Of a DNA stretch of 32,494 nt, positions 29,521 through 32,494 are shown piece by piece (position 1 is the stretch's first letter; every line of letters begins with the position of its first letter). The translations under genes were made by a program, and so were the position numbers. The stretch is taken from assembly GCA_964420405.1 (NCBI GenBank), contig CAYQTL010000056.1, positions 1 to 32,494 on the forward strand. Direction: 5' to 3'. The DNA is from CAYQTL01 sp964420405. GTDB taxonomy: Bacteria; Acidobacteriota; Thermoanaerobaculia; Thermoanaerobaculales; Sulfomarinibacteraceae. The notes under the pieces are model-generated. The model made no database searches, was not told where the DNA came from, and worked only from the letters and a program-made list of their open reading frames with translations.

Positions 29521-32436
29521 ATGAAGCGGTGGTTGGGGCCGGCGGTGGCGGTGATCGGGTTGCTCGCGACGGGCGCGGCGCCCGCGGACGCTCAGATCAG
29601 CCAGTACATCGGCGGCAAGAACAAGGTGCGATACGACACCTTCGAATGGAAGATCTACGAGACTCCCCACTTCCGGATCTCCTACTACGACCGGGTCGAG
29701 CCGTCGCTGGAGAGGGTCGCGTCCTTCGCCGAGAGCTCCTACGACGAGCTCGCGAGGAGGCTCAACTTCCAGGTGCTGGAGAAGATCCCCCTGCTTCTGT
29801 ACGCGACCCACGCCGAGTTCCAGCAGACCAACGTCATCGTCGGGTTCATCCCCGAGGGGGTCGGCGCCTTCGCCACCCCCGTGCGGAACCGCATGGTGAT
29901 GCCGGTGGATCTCCCCGACAGGGAGCTGCAGGCCCTCATCCAGCACGAGCTGACGCACATCTTCCAGTACGAGATCTTCTTCCAGGGCCGCCGCGGGCGG
30001 GCGATCTACGCCCGACCGCCGCTGTGGTTCATGGAGGGGATGGCGTCCTACTACGGTGACGACGAGGACAGCCGGGACGAGATGTACATGCGTGACGCGG
30101 CCCTCACCGACCGGGTGCCGTCGCTCGCGTTCGGTCCCGGCGGCTTTCTCGCCTACCGGTACGGCCACAAGGTGTTCGAGTTCGTCGAGGAGGAGTGGGG
30201 CGAGGACGGGGTCCGCGACTTCGTGTTCTCGTTCCGCTACGGCCTCGGCGGAAGCGTCGAGCGGCCGATCCGGAAGACATTCAACCTCACGCTGGAGGAG
30301 TTCGACGCCGAGTTCCGGGCCTGGCTGAGGGCCAGGTACGCGCCGTTCGCCGACCGCGGGATGCCGCGGGAGTTCGGCCGGCCGTTCCTCGTGCGGTCCG
30401 CCGGGGGCTCGCAGGAGTCCTCGCCGGTGGTGTCGCCGTCCGGCGACCTGGTGGCCGCCTTCACCACCGCGAAGGCCGACGTCGACGTGGCGCTGTTCGG
30501 GGTTCCGGACCGCCGTCTCTTCAAGAACCTCACCAAGGGGTACACGACCGCGTACGAGTACCTGATCGCGCAGGGCTTCACGGTCGCTCCGGCGGAGGGG
30601 CGCGACCTCGCGTACTCGCCCGACGGCGACCACGTGGCGGTGTTCGCGCGGTCCGAGCGCGGCCGCGACCTGCTGCTGCTCGACGCGGTGCGGGGCGGCA
30701 TCGACCGGAGCTACCCGATCGAGCTGCCGATCGACCAGGCCGCCCAGCCGGCCTACTCGCCCGACGGCCGGACGGTGGCGTTCCACGCCGTGCGCGGGGG
30801 GCAGTTCGACATCTTCATGCTCGACCTCGAGACCGGCGAGGTGTCCAACATCACGGACGACGCGCCCTACGACGCGGCGCCCACCTTCTCGCCCGACGGC
30901 CGCTACCTGGTGTACACCTCGATCCTCGGCGAGCACGGCAAGCTGGTGCGGCTCGACCTGGAGAACCCCTCGGATAGGGATCAGCTCACGTTCGGCCAGG
31001 GCAACGACGAGGGTGCCGCCTTCTCGGCCGACGGCGAGCGGCTCTTCTTCGCCTCCGACCGGCTCGAGGGCGTGTACGACATCTACGTCCTCGACCTCGA
31101 GACCCGCCGGTTGCGGCGGCTGACCTACGTCATCGGTGCCGCCATCAACCCGGCTCCCGCCATGACCCTGCAGGGGGAGCGGGTCGGCTTCCAGGCCTAC
31201 TCGCGGGGGCGCTGGGACCTGTACTCGGCCGACCCCAACCAGGCGGTCGACGCGGGCGTCTCCGAGCCACCGGCCGAGGAGGTGGACTACGAGCCGTACC
31301 TGCCGGCGGTGAGCCTGGCGGTGGACCTCGAGAAGGGCGAGAAGGTGAAGCGGCGGTTCTTCCTCGAGGACGCGCGCGCGCTGGTGGGCGTCGACCAGGA
31401 CCAGAACTTCATCTCCCAGACGTTTCTCGGGTTCTCCGACCAGTACGGCGACCGGCGCCTGAACCTGTATCTGGACTCGATCGACACGTTCTCCAACTTC
31501 TTCTTCCAGTACGCCAACCTCGAGCCCCGGCTGCAGTGGGGCGCCCAGGTGCGGGACTTCCGGACCTTCTACCTGACGGGCTACGACCCGTTGCGGGATC
31601 GTTTCACGCAACGCGAGCAGGCCTACCGGTACACCGCCGGATCGGTCTTCGCCCAGTACCCGTTCAGCCGCTACCTGCGAGCCGAGGGCTCGGTGGGGTA
31701 CTTCGACCGCTCGGCGTCGCTGCCGGTCACCGACCAGAACGGCGAGCTCTCGTTCACCCGCTTCAGCGAGCAGGCGCCGTTCGTGACCCTCGGCCTCGCC
31801 GGCGACACCTCCCTGTGGCGAAGCTACGGTCCCCACGCCGGCTCCCGCTGGGAGGTGACCGGCCTGTACGCGTTCGACGACGGCGTCAGCGGAGCCCTGA
31901 CGCAGCAGATCGAGCTGGACGGCCGCAAGTACTTCCCCATCACCCGGCGCAGCGAGATCGCGACCCGGCTGTACCTGGCGTGGGCCGGCGGCAACAACCC
32001 GAGCATCTTCGCGTTCGGCGGGCTCGACACGGTGCGCGGGTTCAGCACCCGGTCGATCTCCGGCAACCGGGCCGGGTTCGTCAACGTCGAGGTCCGCTTC
32101 CCCCTGGTGGACCGGCTCGACCTGTCGTTCATGCGGATCGGGCAGGTGCGGGCGCGCTTCTTCGTGGACGTGGGCGCCGCCTGGTTCGACATCGACGGGC
32201 AGGAGTTCAACTTCGTGGGCGACCCGGGCTTCCAGTTCATCGGCGAGAAGACGCTGCCGGACGGGACGGTGGTCGGCGAGAGCGGGCGCCTGAACGACGG
32301 CGTCGCCGCCTACGGCTTCGGCTTCAGTCTCAACGCGTTCGGGCTGCCGATGCACTGGGACTTCATCAAGCGGTGGGACTTCAAGGACACGCTCGGCGAC
32401 ACCGAGGTGGACTTCTGGATCGGCTTCCGCTTCTAG
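29521..32436 (+). CDS. Exported metallopeptidase, beta-propeller and outer-membrane barrel fusion
   Basis: This 971-residue protein appears to have three parts after a signal peptide (1-25). The first (about 40-290) is a peptidase MA-like domain with HELTH at 142-146 (QHELTHIFQ) and the third zinc ligand Glu172 in WFMEGMASYY. The second (about 300-560) has TolB-like propeller repeats with YSPDG or FSPDG cores (YSPDGRTVAFHA, FSPDGRYLVYTS). The third (about 615-971) is rich in alternating strands, contains FGGLDTVRGFSTRSISGNRAG as in Omp85/BamA barrels, and ends in Phe (WIGFRF) like an outer-membrane barrel signal. The active-site residues are all present. The ATG at 29521 follows GGAGGG. It probably sits in the outer membrane, with peptidase and propeller in the periplasm. 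Confidence 0.85.
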   Translation: MKRWLGPAVAVIGLLATGAAPADAQISQYIGGKNKVRYDTFEWKIYETPHFRISYYDRVEPSLERVASFAESSYDELARRLNFQVLEKIPLLLYATHAEFQQTNVIVGFIPEGVGAFATPVRNRMVMPVDLPDRELQALIQHELTHIFQYEIFFQGRRGRAIYARPPLWFMEGMASYYGDDEDSRDEMYMRDAALTDRVPSLAFGPGGFLAYRYGHKVFEFVEEEWGEDGVRDFVFSFRYGLGGSVERPIRKTFNLTLEEFDAEFRAWLRARYAPFADRGMPREFGRPFLVRSAGGSQESSPVVSPSGDLVAAFTTAKADVDVALFGVPDRRLFKNLTKGYTTAYEYLIAQGFTVAPAEGRDLAYSPDGDHVAVFARSERGRDLLLLDAVRGGIDRSYPIELPIDQAAQPAYSPDGRTVAFHAVRGGQFDIFMLDLETGEVSNITDDAPYDAAPTFSPDGRYLVYTSILGEHGKLVRLDLENPSDRDQLTFGQGNDEGAAFSADGERLFFASDRLEGVYDIYVLDLETRRLRRLTYVIGAAINPAPAMTLQGERVGFQAYSRGRWDLYSADPNQAVDAGVSEPPAEEVDYEPYLPAVSLAVDLEKGEKVKRRFFLEDARALVGVDQDQNFISQTFLGFSDQYGDRRLNLYLDSIDTFSNFFFQYANLEPRLQWGAQVRDFRTFYLTGYDPLRDRFTQREQAYRYTAGSVFAQYPFSRYLRAEGSVGYFDRSASLPVTDQNGELSFTRFSEQAPFVTLGLAGDTSLWRSYGPHAGSRWEVTGLYAFDDGVSGALTQQIELDGRKYFPITRRSEIATRLYLAWAGGNNPSIFAFGGLDTVRGFSTRSISGNRAGFVNVEVRFPLVDRLDLSFMRIGQVRARFFVDVGAAWFDIDGQEFNFVGDPGFQFIGEKTLPDGTVVGESGRLNDGVAAYGFGFSLNAFGLPMHWDFIKRWDFKDTLGDTEVDFWIGFRF

Positions 32437-32440
32437 GCGA

Positions 32441-32494
32441 AGAGCAGGAACGACAACGACGCGGCAGCTGCCGCGTCGTTGTCGTTCCTGCTCT
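32441..32494. terminator. Perfect 54-bp palindrome at the window end
   Basis: Bases 32441-32494 are a perfect inverted repeat with 27-base arms and no loop, starting five bases after the stop codon and ending on the last base of the window. It could be a strong bidirectional terminator. Because it stops exactly at the sequence end, it may instead be a fold-back artefact of assembly. Confidence 0.7.

Overview
The window is very GC-rich DNA from a Gram-negative bacterium, most likely an Acidobacteriota member (Thermoanaerobaculia/Holophagae-like). The evidence is a secreted protein pairing a GWxTD-type N-terminus with the VWFA domain typical of Acidobacteria, lipopolysaccharide-type export and ligation genes, an outer-membrane barrel protein, and intergenic spaces filled with REP-like palindromes and hexanucleotide repeats. 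A run of 100 N (17388-17487) marks a scaffold gap. Both ends of the window lie in repeat or palindromic DNA, as expected of a contig from a draft or metagenome assembly.

Layout. 1-927: repeat-rich DNA with a GATCCC array and a 382-bp tandem duplication full of REP hairpins. 928-3898 (minus): a POT-like MFS transporter and a eukaryotic-type UTP-glucose-1-phosphate uridylyltransferase, divergent from a lytic transglycosylase (3974-4639). 4745-8470 (plus): a four-gene TRAP transporter operon with a TatT lipoprotein (a TPAT system). 8471-10993: repeats, then two unrecognised minus-strand genes (a TPR-like protein and a membrane protein with a C-terminal zinc ribbon) in a stretch that looks less GC-rich. 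10994-12810 (minus): an EamA transporter and a PilZ protein with a degenerate receiver domain. 13027-16968: a family 2 glycosyltransferase and an MsbA-like ABC exporter (plus), convergent with an O-antigen ligase-like protein (minus), together forming a surface-glycolipid segment. 16969-17683: a REP array and the gap. 17684-19679 (minus): an acyl carrier protein and a fatty acyl-AMP ligase. 20057-20428: thioredoxin behind a textbook promoter. 20537-23511 (minus): a UvrD/Rep helicase overlapping a GNAT protein. 23642-25309: an acyl-CoA carboxylase carboxyltransferase. 25785-32436 (plus): four consecutive exported proteins (GWxTD/VWFA, TPR, a 241-residue unknown, and a peptidase-propeller-barrel fusion), followed by a perfect 54-bp palindrome at the very end.

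How the parts relate. The TRAP operon is a complete periplasmic-binding-protein-dependent uptake system. The glycosyltransferase, MsbA-like exporter and ligase probably build and export a lipid-linked glycan, and the uridylyltransferase could supply UDP-glucose. The ACP/FAAL pair could load an activated fatty acid onto the ACP, but no acceptor enzyme is present. The four exported proteins at the right end look like one envelope operon and are the best candidate here for an undescribed system.

Two non-coding themes stand out. First, GATCCC/GGGATC arrays occur as inverted pairs in three separate intergenic spaces. Second, several genes carry a -10-like hexamer only 6-9 nt before the start codon, which suggests leaderless transcription.
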